Source: JAGNLA01 sp964639885 (GTDB lineage: Bacteria; Caldisericota; Caldisericia; JAAYUI01). From it: a DNA stretch of 64,000 nt. Of the stretch, positions 49,986 through 59,510 are shown in pieces. The notes under the pieces were generated by a model. The model was not told the DNA's origin, did not search any database, and worked only from the letters and a program-made list of their open reading frames with translations. A program made the position numbers and the translations under genes. Location of the stretch: assembly GCA_964639885.1 (NCBI GenBank), contig CAZXEH010000001.1, positions 229,710-293,709 on the forward strand, written 5' to 3'. Positions within the stretch are counted from its first letter, which is position 1, and every line of letters begins with the position of its first letter.

Positions 49986-52468
49986 TAATGTCCTCCATTG
50001 AATAGATCAAACATATCTTCGTTTTCAATCTCTTCTGTATCAGAGCCATCGGTGAAATATATCGAAACTTTGTTTTTTATCAACTTATTAATAACAAATA
50101 TAGCTGAAGAACTGTAGCCTATTGGTCTATGTACTCTCTCTCGAAATGATACTCCACCATCTGATATTGTTATTATCATTATTTCAGCTGGTAAATCAAA
50201 AATATTGCTTCTACCTGATAGACCAACTGCAGCAGATCCAGCAGAGTGTAATGTTACGTTATCTGTTCCCATGCCTGACTTTTCTTGAGAAGCATTAATA
50301 ACTTGCCATGATGATTTTAATGGACCAGTCATGCCTCTCGGCCCGTTATCTGTCAAGGTAGAATCACAATATTCTCTACCGCACAGTGAACTTTTTTCAG
50401 TTTTTCTAGTTACGCCACCCGGTTGATGTGTCCACGAACACTTTCCGGGTCCCCAATAGAAATGTGGTATCTGACCAGATAATTGGTATCCTAATAAATA
50501 AAAACCACCCTTTTGTGTATAGATATACTTCCCTCCTTCGTCTTCAAATGTATAATCTTCATTCCCATCTTTATAACCCCATGCGGTAAATTCAAGTTTA
50601 CTTACAATGTTATCGCAAATCCATGTGAATAAATACATCTGCGCAAGAGCAAGACCAACTATTCCTTTTGCAATAAGTTCTTGTAATTTTCCTCGTACTT
50701 CAGGATGTCTTTTAAGCTCTTCGTCAATAATTTTTTTTCTAACATCTGTTGGTGTCTTTATCCATGTTGACGCTTCTGCCCAAACAGCTCCCGCAGGGAA
50801 ACAACTAAGATACCAGTCTGGATATTTCTTCTTCCAGTCCTCTTCTGTCATCGTTATTGCGTCTTGTTTTGCTTCTTTATACTTTTCTTCCCATTCCGGA
50901 GTGTGTGTTATACCGTTTTTTTGTCTCCCGTCGTTATAACTCCCACTCCACCATTCCATATTTTTCATCTGCATTTCAGCCACGGTTAGTCCGTGTGATG
51001 TATAGCTCCACTCCAAATCTCCGCCATAGATGCCAATCATCGGGGTAGTTTCAGTTGTTGGTTCTGGAGCAACATCTGTGGAGGTTGCTGGAGCTGCAGA
51101 AACTGGTACGCCACCGGCAACAGCAGCAATACCGGCATGCAATCCAAGCTGTGCAGCAGGTCTGGTGGATTGTGCAGTGGGTTCTTCCATTGTCCCAGAG
51201 GTGGGATTAACGCTTGCTGGTGCACCGGTGCCAGAAAGGAACGTGCCGGTCTCGGGGTTGTAATAACCAGAGCCGGAGTTGTAGAGGCCGGTAATGGGTG
51301 AGGAGGCTGAGGTGTTGAATTCGGGGTCATGAATGATCTGTGCTTCACCTGACCAGGTGAATGGGTTGTAAATCGAATTCGCATTTGTCTCTGAAACAAT
51401 TGTTCCAAGTGAGTCGTAGGTGTAGGTGATCTCAGTTGTCCCGGTATCGTCAGTGACACGGATTACATTGCCGTGAAGGTCGTAGTGGTAGTAGTAGGTT
51501 TCGCTTGCTTGTTGTTCAGTGCCAATGTCTGTGTAGTACTCGAAGGAGATGGGACGGGAGTTGGCTCCAAGATGTATTCTCATCTGGTCGTTCCTGGTTA
51601 TGGTTTCGTCCTCCTTCCCTGAGATGTCAATGGTTGTTATCTGTGAACCAATGTAGTGGTAAGTATATTTGGTTTCATAGGTTACATTGTTAATTACTTT
51701 GGTATATTTCTTCTCAAGGCGTCTGCCTGCTGCGTCATAGGCAAAGTCAAGGTCAGAACCATCCGTGAGATCGGCATGGGTCATGTTGTTGTCGGATGAG
51801 TAGGTGAAGGTCGTTGTCTCATCCGGTGTTGGACGTGGTGAGGATATGTCTCTGAGTCTCTGTCCACGGTCATACTTTGCCTTTTCTGGGAAGAACTGGG
51901 CAAGTTTGGCGCTCATCGGGTCAATCTTTGACAGGTCAGGCAGATATGGTGAAAGGTTGTCCCATTTGTTTTCGGGTGAAGGAAGGTAATCCGAGGGGTA
52001 ATGTGTCATGAGCAGTGAGTTTCCATTTTCGGTTGCATTCTCCCTGTTTTTGTCATCAGATGCCGAATTGTTCAGCAGTGGTGTGGGGTAGTACCTGTCC
52101 ATCTGGGTGAGGTTGCCATTGTAGTCATAGGTGTAGGTGTCGTAGGCATTACTTGGCTTGTCTACACGGGTGAGCCTGTCTGCAACATTGAAGGTGAGGT
52201 AGTTGGTGACAGACCCTGTTTCCATCTCTGTTCTGTTGCCACGTTCATCATATGTGTAGGTGGTGTCGTTGGTGGTGCCTGGACGGTCTATGAAGGTGAG
52301 TCTGTTTAGAGCGTCATAGGTGTATGAGATGGTGTCATTGCCTATTGTTTCCTGTGTTACGTTACCATTGGCATCATAGGTGTAGGGGAGGGAGAAGATG
52401 GTGTTGTTGCTGGAATCCTTGAGGTCAATGGCTGTCATCCACAAAACAAAGCATACAAAGTTGATCAA
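49985..52468 (-). CDS. Rhs-A: Rhs/YD-repeat module with family A tail
   Basis: The reading frame is 827 residues from TTG 52468; the ATG at 52438 (MTAIDLKDSS) is a better start since homologous core begins there. YD repeats ('YTYDALNRLTFIDRPG', 'YTYDERGNRTEME') run to the conserved 'YYNPETGTFLSGTG'. An Ala/Pro/Thr linker follows, then 'GGDLEWSYTSHGLTVAEMQM', also found in Rhs-D, and a C-terminal tail with 'GYQLSGQIPHFYWGP' at 50447-50491. It has no signal peptide and no full N-terminal Rhs part, so it is an orphan module. The tail matches no toxin family I know. Confidence 0.82.
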   Translation of the reverse strand: MINFVCFVLWMTAIDLKDSSNNTIFSLPYTYDANGNVTQETIGNDTISYTYDALNRLTFIDRPGTTNDTTYTYDERGNRTEMETGSVTNYLTFNVADRLTRVDKPSNAYDTYTYDYNGNLTQMDRYYPTPLLNNSASDDKNRENATENGNSLLMTHYPSDYLPSPENKWDNLSPYLPDLSKIDPMSAKLAQFFPEKAKYDRGQRLRDISSPRPTPDETTTFTYSSDNNMTHADLTDGSDLDFAYDAAGRRLEKKYTKVINNVTYETKYTYHYIGSQITTIDISGKEDETITRNDQMRIHLGANSRPISFEYYTDIGTEQQASETYYYHYDLHGNVIRVTDDTGTTEITYTYDSLGTIVSETNANSIYNPFTWSGEAQIIHDPEFNTSASSPITGLYNSGSGYYNPETGTFLSGTGAPASVNPTSGTMEEPTAQSTRPAAQLGLHAGIAAVAGGVPVSAAPATSTDVAPEPTTETTPMIGIYGGDLEWSYTSHGLTVAEMQMKNMEWWSGSYNDGRQKNGITHTPEWEEKYKEAKQDAITMTEEDWKKKYPDWYLSCFPAGAVWAEASTWIKTPTDVRKKIIDEELKRHPEVRGKLQELIAKGIVGLALAQMYLFTWICDNIVSKLEFTAWGYKDGNEDYTFEDEGGKYIYTQKGGFYLLGYQLSGQIPHFYWGPGKCSWTHQPGGVTRKTEKSSLCGREYCDSTLTDNGPRGMTGPLKSSWQVINASQEKSGMGTDNVTLHSAGSAAVGLSGRSNIFDLPAEIMIITISDGGVSFRERVHRPIGYSSSAIFVINKLIKNKVSIYFTDGSDTEEIENEDMFDLFNGGH
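51224..51619 (-). repeat. Rhs core repeat, copy A
   Basis: The 396-bp segment runs from GKEDE to FLSGTG. It is the same length in copies A, B, C and D and near-identical in sequence. Copy A is embedded in the longest surviving core of the array. Confidence 0.9.
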
Positions 52469-53502
52469 AGTCCTTTAATTTTATATAATTCAATCTTACC
52501 GGCGTTCTCAATCAGCAATAAACCTTTGTATATTTCAAAATATTCGAATTCCTTCTTAATTTCTGATTTTATCATTGGGTAGTTGATGTTCAAAAAACAA
52601 ATATTATTCCTATTCCCGTAAATTAGATAATCATTACTTAAATATAATGGATATGCTAGACTTGATAGGTCAGTTATTGCTGATAAAGATTTGTCTTTAA
52701 TAGAAAGTTTTAGTAATTTGGCGTCGTCTCCATCTTCAGATATCAAAATTGAGTCATTAAATATATCTAGAAAACGAATATTACCAAATATTTTTTTATT
52801 CCATAATAATTTACCATATTCACCTGAGATACAATTAATATATGTACTCATTGTATAACAATTATCAAAATATAAATAGAAGACAAAATCATTATAGGCA
52901 ATCAAAAACTTATTTATAGGCGTATAAACAAAACCTCCTTTTAAGCCTAAATCATTTACATTGGAATACCACTTAAACAGCATTTCTTTACAATCAAGTT
53001 TACCAATTGAGAATTTAGAATAACAATAAAAAATATCCCCCAATTGTAATTCAGGAATCATATCAGTTTGTATCTTATATGTAACATCCCCTGATTGTTT
53101 ATCAATAAAATATATGTTTTCCCCTGTACCAAAAACTATATTTTTATGATACAGGAATATCTTGAAGTCAACTTGTTCATTTATAGGAATAGGGAAAAGA
53201 GTCGTATACGCTCTATTTCCTAAGTCTAGTTTTTTCAATGCATGTGTTGTTGAATAATATACACAGCTCTCGTCTGTGACTGCTGAATAAGTTGCAGCGT
53301 TTTGGTCAATTGCAATCGTGTTACCATTTGGTATATCGATAAAACTTGTCTTCGGGTAAGGCCACTTACTAACAACTACATATCTATCATCCATATACCT
53401 TACGCGTCCTTCTATTGTTTTTACCCATTTATCTTGTAAATGAAAAACGCAAGGTAATGATGTCATTATCAAACATAGAATAATCTTTATTATTCTCTGC
53501 AT
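52465..53502 (-). CDS. Partner B: secreted PQQ-like beta-propeller protein
   Basis: About 345 residues. A hydrophobic signal peptide ('IIKIILCLIMTSLPCVF') is followed by PQQ-type blades ('NIYFIDKQSGDVTYKIQ', 'YINCISGEYGKLLW'). ATG at 53502 follows AGGTG; a GTG at 53508 directly after the previous stop is an alternative. The gene is AT-rich. It ends overlapping the start region of Rhs-A (TTGA). Same fold as partners A and D, but strongly diverged from them. Confidence 0.75.
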   Translation of the reverse strand: MQRIIKIILCLIMTSLPCVFHLQDKWVKTIEGRVRYMDDRYVVVSKWPYPKTSFIDIPNGNTIAIDQNAATYSAVTDESCVYYSTTHALKKLDLGNRAYTTLFPIPINEQVDFKIFLYHKNIVFGTGENIYFIDKQSGDVTYKIQTDMIPELQLGDIFYCYSKFSIGKLDCKEMLFKWYSNVNDLGLKGGFVYTPINKFLIAYNDFVFYLYFDNCYTMSTYINCISGEYGKLLWNKKIFGNIRFLDIFNDSILISEDGDDAKLLKLSIKDKSLSAITDLSSLAYPLYLSNDYLIYGNRNNICFLNINYPMIKSEIKKEFEYFEIYKGLLLIENAGKIELYKIKGL

Positions 53503-53508
53503 ATACAC

Positions 53509-53907
53509 CTACTTTCCTGGTTTTCTCCTGAAAAGTTTTTTTATTGCTGGATCGGTACAAACTAAATACTTACACCTACTAGTGTTATTCGATAATACGA
53601 GAGCAACATATATAAATGATGGAACGCCAGATGATGCAAACTTTGACAAAATAACACAATCACCTGGGTTTAAAAAATCCCAATCAGGGATTATTGCACC
53701 TTTATTGTTTCGGTTCCATACATCTTCACAATAAGCACTACTTTGCGCATCCCCTGCTTCGGTCTTGTAGGTTGTATCTGGCATTTTATTAAACCCATTT
53801 TTTATTTCAAAATGTAATGCTGACTTTACATCCATGCTACCATCTTTTTTCACTTCGCTGGATCCGCATATCAATGTTATTAACAAATCATGACCTGTAA
53901 AATTCAT
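53509..53907 (-). pseudogene. Probable remainder of the Rhs-B tail after an in-frame TGA
   Basis: This 132-codon frame is in phase with Rhs-B. Only one TGA (53944-53946) and 12 sense codons separate Rhs-B's last residue from its ATG, and there is no ribosome site before that ATG. The 12 codons and what follows ('ISWAGC', 'TGHDLLITL') line up loosely with the end of the Rhs-D tail ('RSWNSC', 'TGCDINLYI'). I read it as the distal tail cut off by a nonsense codon or joined by readthrough. A separate small gene remains possible. Confidence 0.5.
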
Positions 53908-53943
53908 CGATTGGATTGAGCAACCTGCCCAACTAATGCAAAA

Positions 53944-55170
53944 TCACCGACCTCCAGGTTTCCATGTTTTAGTAACTTTTCTATTATATTCATCCTCCTC
54001 TTCTGTAGTAAAAGTCAATGTTGGGTCAAATATATCGTATGGTCGCATACCTTCTTCTTCATGCACTGCCCTTGGCCCCCAGAAAAATATTGGATTATGA
54101 CCCTTTAACTGATAACCTACAAGCATTGTATTTTCCCCTTCACCGGCCCATAACACCCATCGCAATTCAAGTTCTAGGTTATCATCTATTGCCTTATCAT
54201 CCAAATCTTTTGTTTCCGGATGTAATCTTCTGTATTCTGCTCTAAGCAATGCTTTCACTTCTACCGGTAAATCTTGGTATCGCCAAATCATATTTCCTAC
54301 GCAATTATCAGCATTCCATGCTTTCCAATTTGGGTCATTCCGATAGTCATCTCCACCGTCTTTGACATCCTCTTTTTGCTTGCGAGCTTCCTCAGCTCTC
54401 TTCTCAGCTTCCCTCATGCGCTTGAACGCTTCTCGGTTCTCCTTGACTCTCTTTTCATAAGTGTCTCCAGTGTCAGTTGCTCGTATTTGTTCAGCACTGG
54501 AATCAAAGCCGTATATGACAAAATAAGAGAGTTCTATATCTCCTGTTGTCATTATCACTGGCATAGGTGGAGCATTGGTTGTTGCCGCTGCAGGTTCAAC
54601 ATCGACTGAGACAGCAGGGCCAATAGAAACTGGAACACCACCAGCAACTGCAGCCAAAGCTGCATGTCCTCCTAGTTGATTCGCAGGCTTTGTTTCCTGT
54701 GCAGCCGGTTCTTCCATTGTTCCTGAAGTGGGATTAACACTTGCTGGCATACCGGTGCCAGAGAGGAAAGTGCCTGTTTCGGGGTTGTAGTAGCCGGAGC
54801 CGGAGGAGTAGAGGCCAGTCTTGGGGGAGGCAGCGGAGGTGTTGAATTCTGGGTCATGGATGATCTGAGCTTCACCTGACCAGGTGAATGGGTTGTAGAT
54901 GGAGTTGGGGTTTGTTTCAGTGAGGATGGTTCCAAGGGAGTCGTAGGTGTAGGTGATTTGAGTTGTGCCGGTATCATCGGTTACACGGATGACGTTGCCA
55001 TGGAGATCATAGTGGTAGTAGTAGGTTTCACTTGCCTGCTGTTCGGTGCCAATATCTGTGTAGTACTCAAAGGAGATGGGACGGGAGTTGGCTCCAAGGT
55101 GGATTCTCATCTGGTCATTCTTGGTGATTGTTTCGTCCTCCTTCCCGTCTCGCATGAGAAATTGTCTCAT
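53944..55170 (-). CDS. Rhs-B: short Rhs module with family A tail
   Basis: The 408-residue frame begins MRQFLMRDGKEDE; Rhs homology begins at GKEDE, so the first nine residues come from the junction. Core runs to 'YYNPETGTFLSGTG'. A linker, a charged coiled region (about 235-265, rich in KRE) and the family A motif 'GYQLKGHNPIFFWGP' (54073-54117) follow. It ends at 'WKPGGR' with TGA and may continue in the same frame to 53509. Start overlaps the stop of the upstream stalk-type partner C (ATGA). Confidence 0.78.
   Translation of the reverse strand: MRQFLMRDGKEDETITKNDQMRIHLGANSRPISFEYYTDIGTEQQASETYYYHYDLHGNVIRVTDDTGTTQITYTYDSLGTILTETNPNSIYNPFTWSGEAQIIHDPEFNTSAASPKTGLYSSGSGYYNPETGTFLSGTGMPASVNPTSGTMEEPAAQETKPANQLGGHAALAAVAGGVPVSIGPAVSVDVEPAAATTNAPPMPVIMTTGDIELSYFVIYGFDSSAEQIRATDTGDTYEKRVKENREAFKRMREAEKRAEEARKQKEDVKDGGDDYRNDPNWKAWNADNCVGNMIWRYQDLPVEVKALLRAEYRRLHPETKDLDDKAIDDNLELELRWVLWAGEGENTMLVGYQLKGHNPIFFWGPRAVHEEEGMRPYDIFDPTLTFTTEEEDEYNRKVTKTWKPGGR
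54751..55146 (-). repeat. Rhs core repeat, copy B
   Basis: The copy is 396 bp. Here the core homology begins exactly at the left boundary of the shared segment, making this the shortest surviving core among the complete modules. Confidence 0.9.
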
Positions 55171-56249
55171 TGTGGAATTATTACACTTTTGTCGATGTCT
55201 CTATACGAATATTTAATGCCAAATATCAATGAAAAATCTCTCAAGCTAAAATATGGCTCTTCTGCTCTGTCAACATTTATCCAAGGCATTTCAAGTCGCA
55301 CATTATTATTGTTTACACTAACACTACTCTTGTCATTTATAGAAATGGTTATTTCATTGATTTTGAGCTCATAAGCTGTTGGATTGACAATCTGTAGGAT
55401 TTTCCACTGAGCGTTTTGCTTATCATTCAGAACTCCATATCCTAAAAGCTTTGAAAGGTCATACACAGAAACATAATACCTGCTACCTCTTGACACCATT
55501 ACTGGAGGGAAATATCTTTGATATTTACCTCCTACGGTAATATCAGTAGTATCTTTTGATAAACTTATATATGATTTATTTATCGGTAATATACTCAATT
55601 GAGTGCTCAAAAAAGGAAGATTACTGTCATATTTGTCTGGATTTATTGCTAATATTTTTTTTTGAATCCAGTTATTATTTATTAACTCGTAATATTGGTA
55701 TTGAAATTTTTGATCAATAATGGCAATTGATGCAGCAACGTTTTTTGATACATTGTTCTTAAGGCTTGATCTAACAATTTTCCCTTCCCACCTAGATAAC
55801 TTAAAAGCTAAATTATTGTTTGTTGGTTCGTGAATCCTTGGTGAAAAAAGCGATATGAAAATTGACTCTGTTCCTTCATAAATATAACTATAAAGTGTAT
55901 TCATCATATCATGAAGCGACTCGAAGTAATCCTTATCGGATGGTTTATTGGGAATAGGATTAAAATCCTTGTCTAATTTTGGTCCATAAATTCTAGTATC
56001 CCCATCGATTCTGACTAAACCCATCTTACAAAAGTGAAAATCAGTTCCGTCGAATTCTATAACCTTTATTCTTTTGCCTATTAGTTTGTCATCAATTGAA
56101 ACATTGTCTTTTATACAATGGTAATTTTCAATGTAGATAGAAAATGGTTTAATACCAACCACTGTTGAACTAAAGCCTGATGATGGCAAGATCATCACAA
56201 AAGTGGTAAGCAAGATAGCATATATCGTTTTCAACTTATTCATATTCAT
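55167..56249 (-). CDS. Partner C: secreted stalk-domain (copper amine oxidase-N-like) protein
   Basis: About 360 residues. The signal peptide ('LKTIYAILLTTFVMILPSSGF') is followed by an N-terminal region sharing 'EFDGTDFHFCKMGLV' with partner E's 'EFDGSNLLTSKLKNI'. The C-terminal part has 'YYVSVYDLSKLLGYG' and 'PYFSLRDFSLIFGIKYSYRD', the stalk-type units. ATG at 56249 shares ATGA with the Rhs-C stop; GGGAG lies upstream. AT-rich. Ends overlapping Rhs-B (ATGA). Confidence 0.75.
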   Translation of the reverse strand: MNMNKLKTIYAILLTTFVMILPSSGFSSTVVGIKPFSIYIENYHCIKDNVSIDDKLIGKRIKVIEFDGTDFHFCKMGLVRIDGDTRIYGPKLDKDFNPIPNKPSDKDYFESLHDMMNTLYSYIYEGTESIFISLFSPRIHEPTNNNLAFKLSRWEGKIVRSSLKNNVSKNVAASIAIIDQKFQYQYYELINNNWIQKKILAINPDKYDSNLPFLSTQLSILPINKSYISLSKDTTDITVGGKYQRYFPPVMVSRGSRYYVSVYDLSKLLGYGVLNDKQNAQWKILQIVNPTAYELKINEITISINDKSSVSVNNNNVRLEMPWINVDRAEEPYFSLRDFSLIFGIKYSYRDIDKSVIIPQ

Positions 56250-58180
56250 GGTATATACTCCCACCTTTTTTCTTCTTCAATCCAATGATTTGGTGGATTT
56301 GGATGTTCGTCATCAAAATTCCCATATCCATTATTATAAAAATAAATCTCTGTATTCCACTGATATCCTTGGTTAATGCATGCAATAAATGATCCTCGTT
56401 TAGGTTTATCTGTCTGATTTATGGGTTTATTGTAACCAAAATCAGATGCTTTGCCTGTCTTTGTTTTGTATTTACCATCTTTCTGTACATATATGCCTGC
56501 CCAAAAATCACCATCTATCAAATCAAATGCTATACAACCATCTGTTGGTTGACCAGCTTCGTCAAAAATTTGCACAGAAAAATCAGAACCATCACCAATT
56601 TTGTCATTATTCATCCCCCGAAGGATCCTTTTCCAATTACGAATCGTTGAATCTACATCAGAACAAGGAGTATCGCTAACTCTATTGCCGTTTTCATCTA
56701 CGGGGAACACGATAGGGTCGCCATGTATAGGTTGGCAAGCGACAATATTGCCCTTTTTATCTCTTATTACCCAAATATATTCCGTATTATCATTCCATGG
56801 TTTATGATCTCCAGCAATTGTTCCGTCTTCTGTACCTGACCCACCATCAAATGGATTCATTCCTGGTGGCGGATAAAAATGCGGTTCTTTGAGTTTCTCA
56901 GCATTCTTCTTCAGCTGTTCTGTGAAGTCGTTGAGGTTTCTGCCATCCTTGTCATCTTTTTCTGAACCTGTTTTCTGGCCGTCTTCCTCATCTTCAACCC
57001 ATTTCCAGACATTGTTGTCACCGCGTTCCCAGTGACCTTTTTTCTCTTTTGCCTTGTCTTCAGCTTTTTCCTTGGAAGGTTGCATCTTCTTCCAGTTCTC
57101 AAGACGTTGCGCCTCTGTTGTGCCTCGACCAAATATGTCACTGTCAGCGTAAGGTGTCTGTGGCATCGGGTTAATCCCGTCATCGTATGCAATAACAATT
57201 TCTATTTCAGCAGTGGATGCCACGGCTGAAGGATCGTTGTCAACAGTCAATGCTGAAGGAGCATCATAAGATGAGGCTGGTGTGTCAGAAGACGGGATAC
57301 CACCAACTGCAATTGCAATTGCAATATGACCATCAAGTTGGGAGGCTGGTCTGGTGGATTGTGCTGTGGGTTCTTCGGCAGAAGCAGATGTGGGGTTGGT
57401 TGAAGCTGGGGTGCCTGTTCCAGACAGGAAAGTTCCAGTCTCGGGGTTGTAGTAGCCGGAGCCGGAGTTGTATAGGCCGGTCTTGGGAGTGGCAGCGGAA
57501 GTGTTGAATTCGGGGTCATGGATGATCTGTGCTTCACCTGACCAGGTGAATGGGTTATATATCGAATTCGCATTTGTCTCAGAAACAATTGTTCCAAGAG
57601 CATCATAAGTGTAGGTTATCTCAGTTGTCCCGGTATCATCAGTGACTCGGATGACGTTGCCATGCAGGTCATAGTGGTAGTAGTAGGTTTCGCTTGCCTG
57701 CTGTTCAGTGCCAATATCTGTGTAGTACTCAAAGGAGATAGGACGGGAGTTGGCTCCAAGGTGGATTCTCATCTGGTCGTTCTTCACCACTGTTTCGTCC
57801 TCCTTCCCCGAGATGTCAATGGTTGTAATCTGTGAACCTATGTAATGGTAAGTATATTTGGTTTCGTATGTCACGTTGTTAATTACTTTGGTATATTTCT
57901 TTTCAAGGCGTCTGCCGGCTGCATCGTAGGCAAAGTCGAGGTCAGAACCATCTGTGAGGTCGGCATGGGTCATGTTGTTGTCGGAGGAGTAGGTGAAAGT
58001 TGTTGTCTCATCCGGTGTCGGGTCTGGTCTGCTTATCCTCCTCAACCTCTCCTGACGGTCAAACTTGGCCTTTTCAGGGAAGAACTGGGCAAGATTGGCA
58101 TCCAGTGGGTCAATATCTGACAGGTCTGGGAGATATAATAATTCTTTTAAAAGATCAATTTTTAATACTTCGAAATTCAT
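56246..58180 (-). CDS. Rhs-C: Rhs module with family B tail
   Basis: The 644-residue frame starts MNFEVLKIDLLKELL; Rhs homology starts at 'YLPDLSDIDP'. Core leads to 'YYNPETGTFLSGTG', then a linker and a charged Lys/Glu-rich region. The family B tail has 'WVIRDKKGNIVACQ' (56732-56773), 'DENGNR' and 'KRGSFIACINQGYQW'. The ATG overlaps the upstream propeller partner D (ATGA). No known toxin signature is seen. Confidence 0.8.
   Translation of the reverse strand: MNFEVLKIDLLKELLYLPDLSDIDPLDANLAQFFPEKAKFDRQERLRRISRPDPTPDETTTFTYSSDNNMTHADLTDGSDLDFAYDAAGRRLEKKYTKVINNVTYETKYTYHYIGSQITTIDISGKEDETVVKNDQMRIHLGANSRPISFEYYTDIGTEQQASETYYYHYDLHGNVIRVTDDTGTTEITYTYDALGTIVSETNANSIYNPFTWSGEAQIIHDPEFNTSAATPKTGLYNSGSGYYNPETGTFLSGTGTPASTNPTSASAEEPTAQSTRPASQLDGHIAIAIAVGGIPSSDTPASSYDAPSALTVDNDPSAVASTAEIEIVIAYDDGINPMPQTPYADSDIFGRGTTEAQRLENWKKMQPSKEKAEDKAKEKKGHWERGDNNVWKWVEDEEDGQKTGSEKDDKDGRNLNDFTEQLKKNAEKLKEPHFYPPPGMNPFDGGSGTEDGTIAGDHKPWNDNTEYIWVIRDKKGNIVACQPIHGDPIVFPVDENGNRVSDTPCSDVDSTIRNWKRILRGMNNDKIGDGSDFSVQIFDEAGQPTDGCIAFDLIDGDFWAGIYVQKDGKYKTKTGKASDFGYNKPINQTDKPKRGSFIACINQGYQWNTEIYFYNNGYGNFDDEHPNPPNHWIEEEKRWEYIP
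57413..57808 (-). repeat. Rhs core repeat, copy C
   Basis: The copy is 396 bp, same boundaries as copies A, B and D; additional core (back to about 58130) precedes it. Confidence 0.9.
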
Positions 58181-59493
58181 CTAATGAATATCCTAAGTAA
58201 TATAGATAATATATAATCAATATATTTCTTATAAGATGTTCCAATTTCTTTTTTAGTTGAGAGTACTTCAAGTAGATTATTTGCACTAACTAAAATATAG
58301 TTATCGGTCTTATGAATTCTCCTTCCCTCCCAGCCTAATACCTGAACTAAGTCTCCAACCATTTGCATGTTTTCAACAAATTCAAATTTATTGAGATCAA
58401 ATATGGATATTTGATGTGTAGACTTATTGGGAGTTTCAGTTGCGATGTAGAGTTTGTCGCCAACTCTTTCGATACTCTCAAAATTGCAATACGAGAATCT
58501 AACTTTGAAAGGGATATCAATTGTTTTTTCCAATGTCATTGTGTCGAGATTAATTTTTCCAATGACACTTTTTTCAATATAACATTCTGGGAATTTGATA
58601 TAGTATAAGTAGTTATCCTTAATATAAAAATCATGGGCTTTCGTAACAAATTTTTCTTTGCACGTTTCCATGGAATAAATACCAATTGTTGGAGGGTAAA
58701 GGTCATACTCACCACAAGGTGGTACTACAATATATGGATCTTGTATTTCCTCTCTAAGAATAAATATATTCTTATATACTAAACATTTGCTAAAAGAAAA
58801 TTTTAATGGCAATATTGCATCTGATATCCATTCGATTTCATTTTTTTTTGCATTGAAACAGTATAGATAATAACCTCCATCCGAAATTATTATTCTATCT
58901 CCAGCAATAGCATAAATTTTTGCATACAATAAATCTCTTTCTTTAAGTTTTTCTCCAGTAATTTTTATTTCTTTTTTTATTACTCCAGACTCTTCGTCAA
59001 TACAGATTATTTCAGGCGTTTGAAGTCTATGAAAATAGTTCTTGGTGGTGTACGTAATACCGTCAATACAAATTGCTTGTCTTTCATACGCATAATAGAA
59101 ATTATTGACTAATTCAACATTTAACCAAATTCTTTTTCCAGTAATTGCATCAAAGCACGATATGCCTTTATTGGTATTTAAAAGAATTTTGTTATTGATA
59201 GGCACATATTCATTGCTTTGAGCACCAGATTCTTCCAGTTCAACCAGAGATTGTGCTAATTCTGATTGTCCAAAACTTTCAATGAATTTCCTTTGAACAA
59301 GACTGTACATTACCACATTGTGATCCTGTCTAAAAACAATCCTGTTATCAATGCTGTAGACAAATGAAGTATATTGAAGATCAAAAAGGTGAGTTAACAA
59401 AATATCTGTATCCGATTTTGTTAACGATACTGGAATGTAGTAAGAGGTAATAAGAAAGCATATAGAGAGCGTTATCAGAATGATTTTTTTCAT
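58177..59493 (-). CDS. Partner D: secreted PQQ-like beta-propeller protein
   Basis: The 438-residue protein has a signal peptide ('IILITLSICFLITSYYI') and blades such as 'GISCFDAITGKRIWLN', 'YLYCFNAKKNEIEW' and 'IICIDEESGVIKKEI'. It ends in a hydrophobic/basic helix ('YIDYILSILLRIFIR') like that of partner A. 'DFYIKDNYLYYI' also matches partner A 'KYIIKDDYIYYF'. AAGGTGAG precedes the ATG, 17 bp after Rhs-D. AT-rich. Confidence 0.8.
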   Translation of the reverse strand: MKKIILITLSICFLITSYYIPVSLTKSDTDILLTHLFDLQYTSFVYSIDNRIVFRQDHNVVMYSLVQRKFIESFGQSELAQSLVELEESGAQSNEYVPINNKILLNTNKGISCFDAITGKRIWLNVELVNNFYYAYERQAICIDGITYTTKNYFHRLQTPEIICIDEESGVIKKEIKITGEKLKERDLLYAKIYAIAGDRIIISDGGYYLYCFNAKKNEIEWISDAILPLKFSFSKCLVYKNIFILREEIQDPYIVVPPCGEYDLYPPTIGIYSMETCKEKFVTKAHDFYIKDNYLYYIKFPECYIEKSVIGKINLDTMTLEKTIDIPFKVRFSYCNFESIERVGDKLYIATETPNKSTHQISIFDLNKFEFVENMQMVGDLVQVLGWEGRRIHKTDNYILVSANNLLEVLSTKKEIGTSYKKYIDYILSILLRIFIR

Positions 59494-59510
59494 TAACTCA
59501 CCTTATCCTT

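Noticed and set aside
53944..53946. Reading the in-frame TGA of Rhs-B as selenocysteine because selA is in the window
   Set aside because: No SECIS-like hairpin was evident right after the TGA, no redox context, and Rhs tails are not known selenoproteins. A nonsense mutation is simpler.
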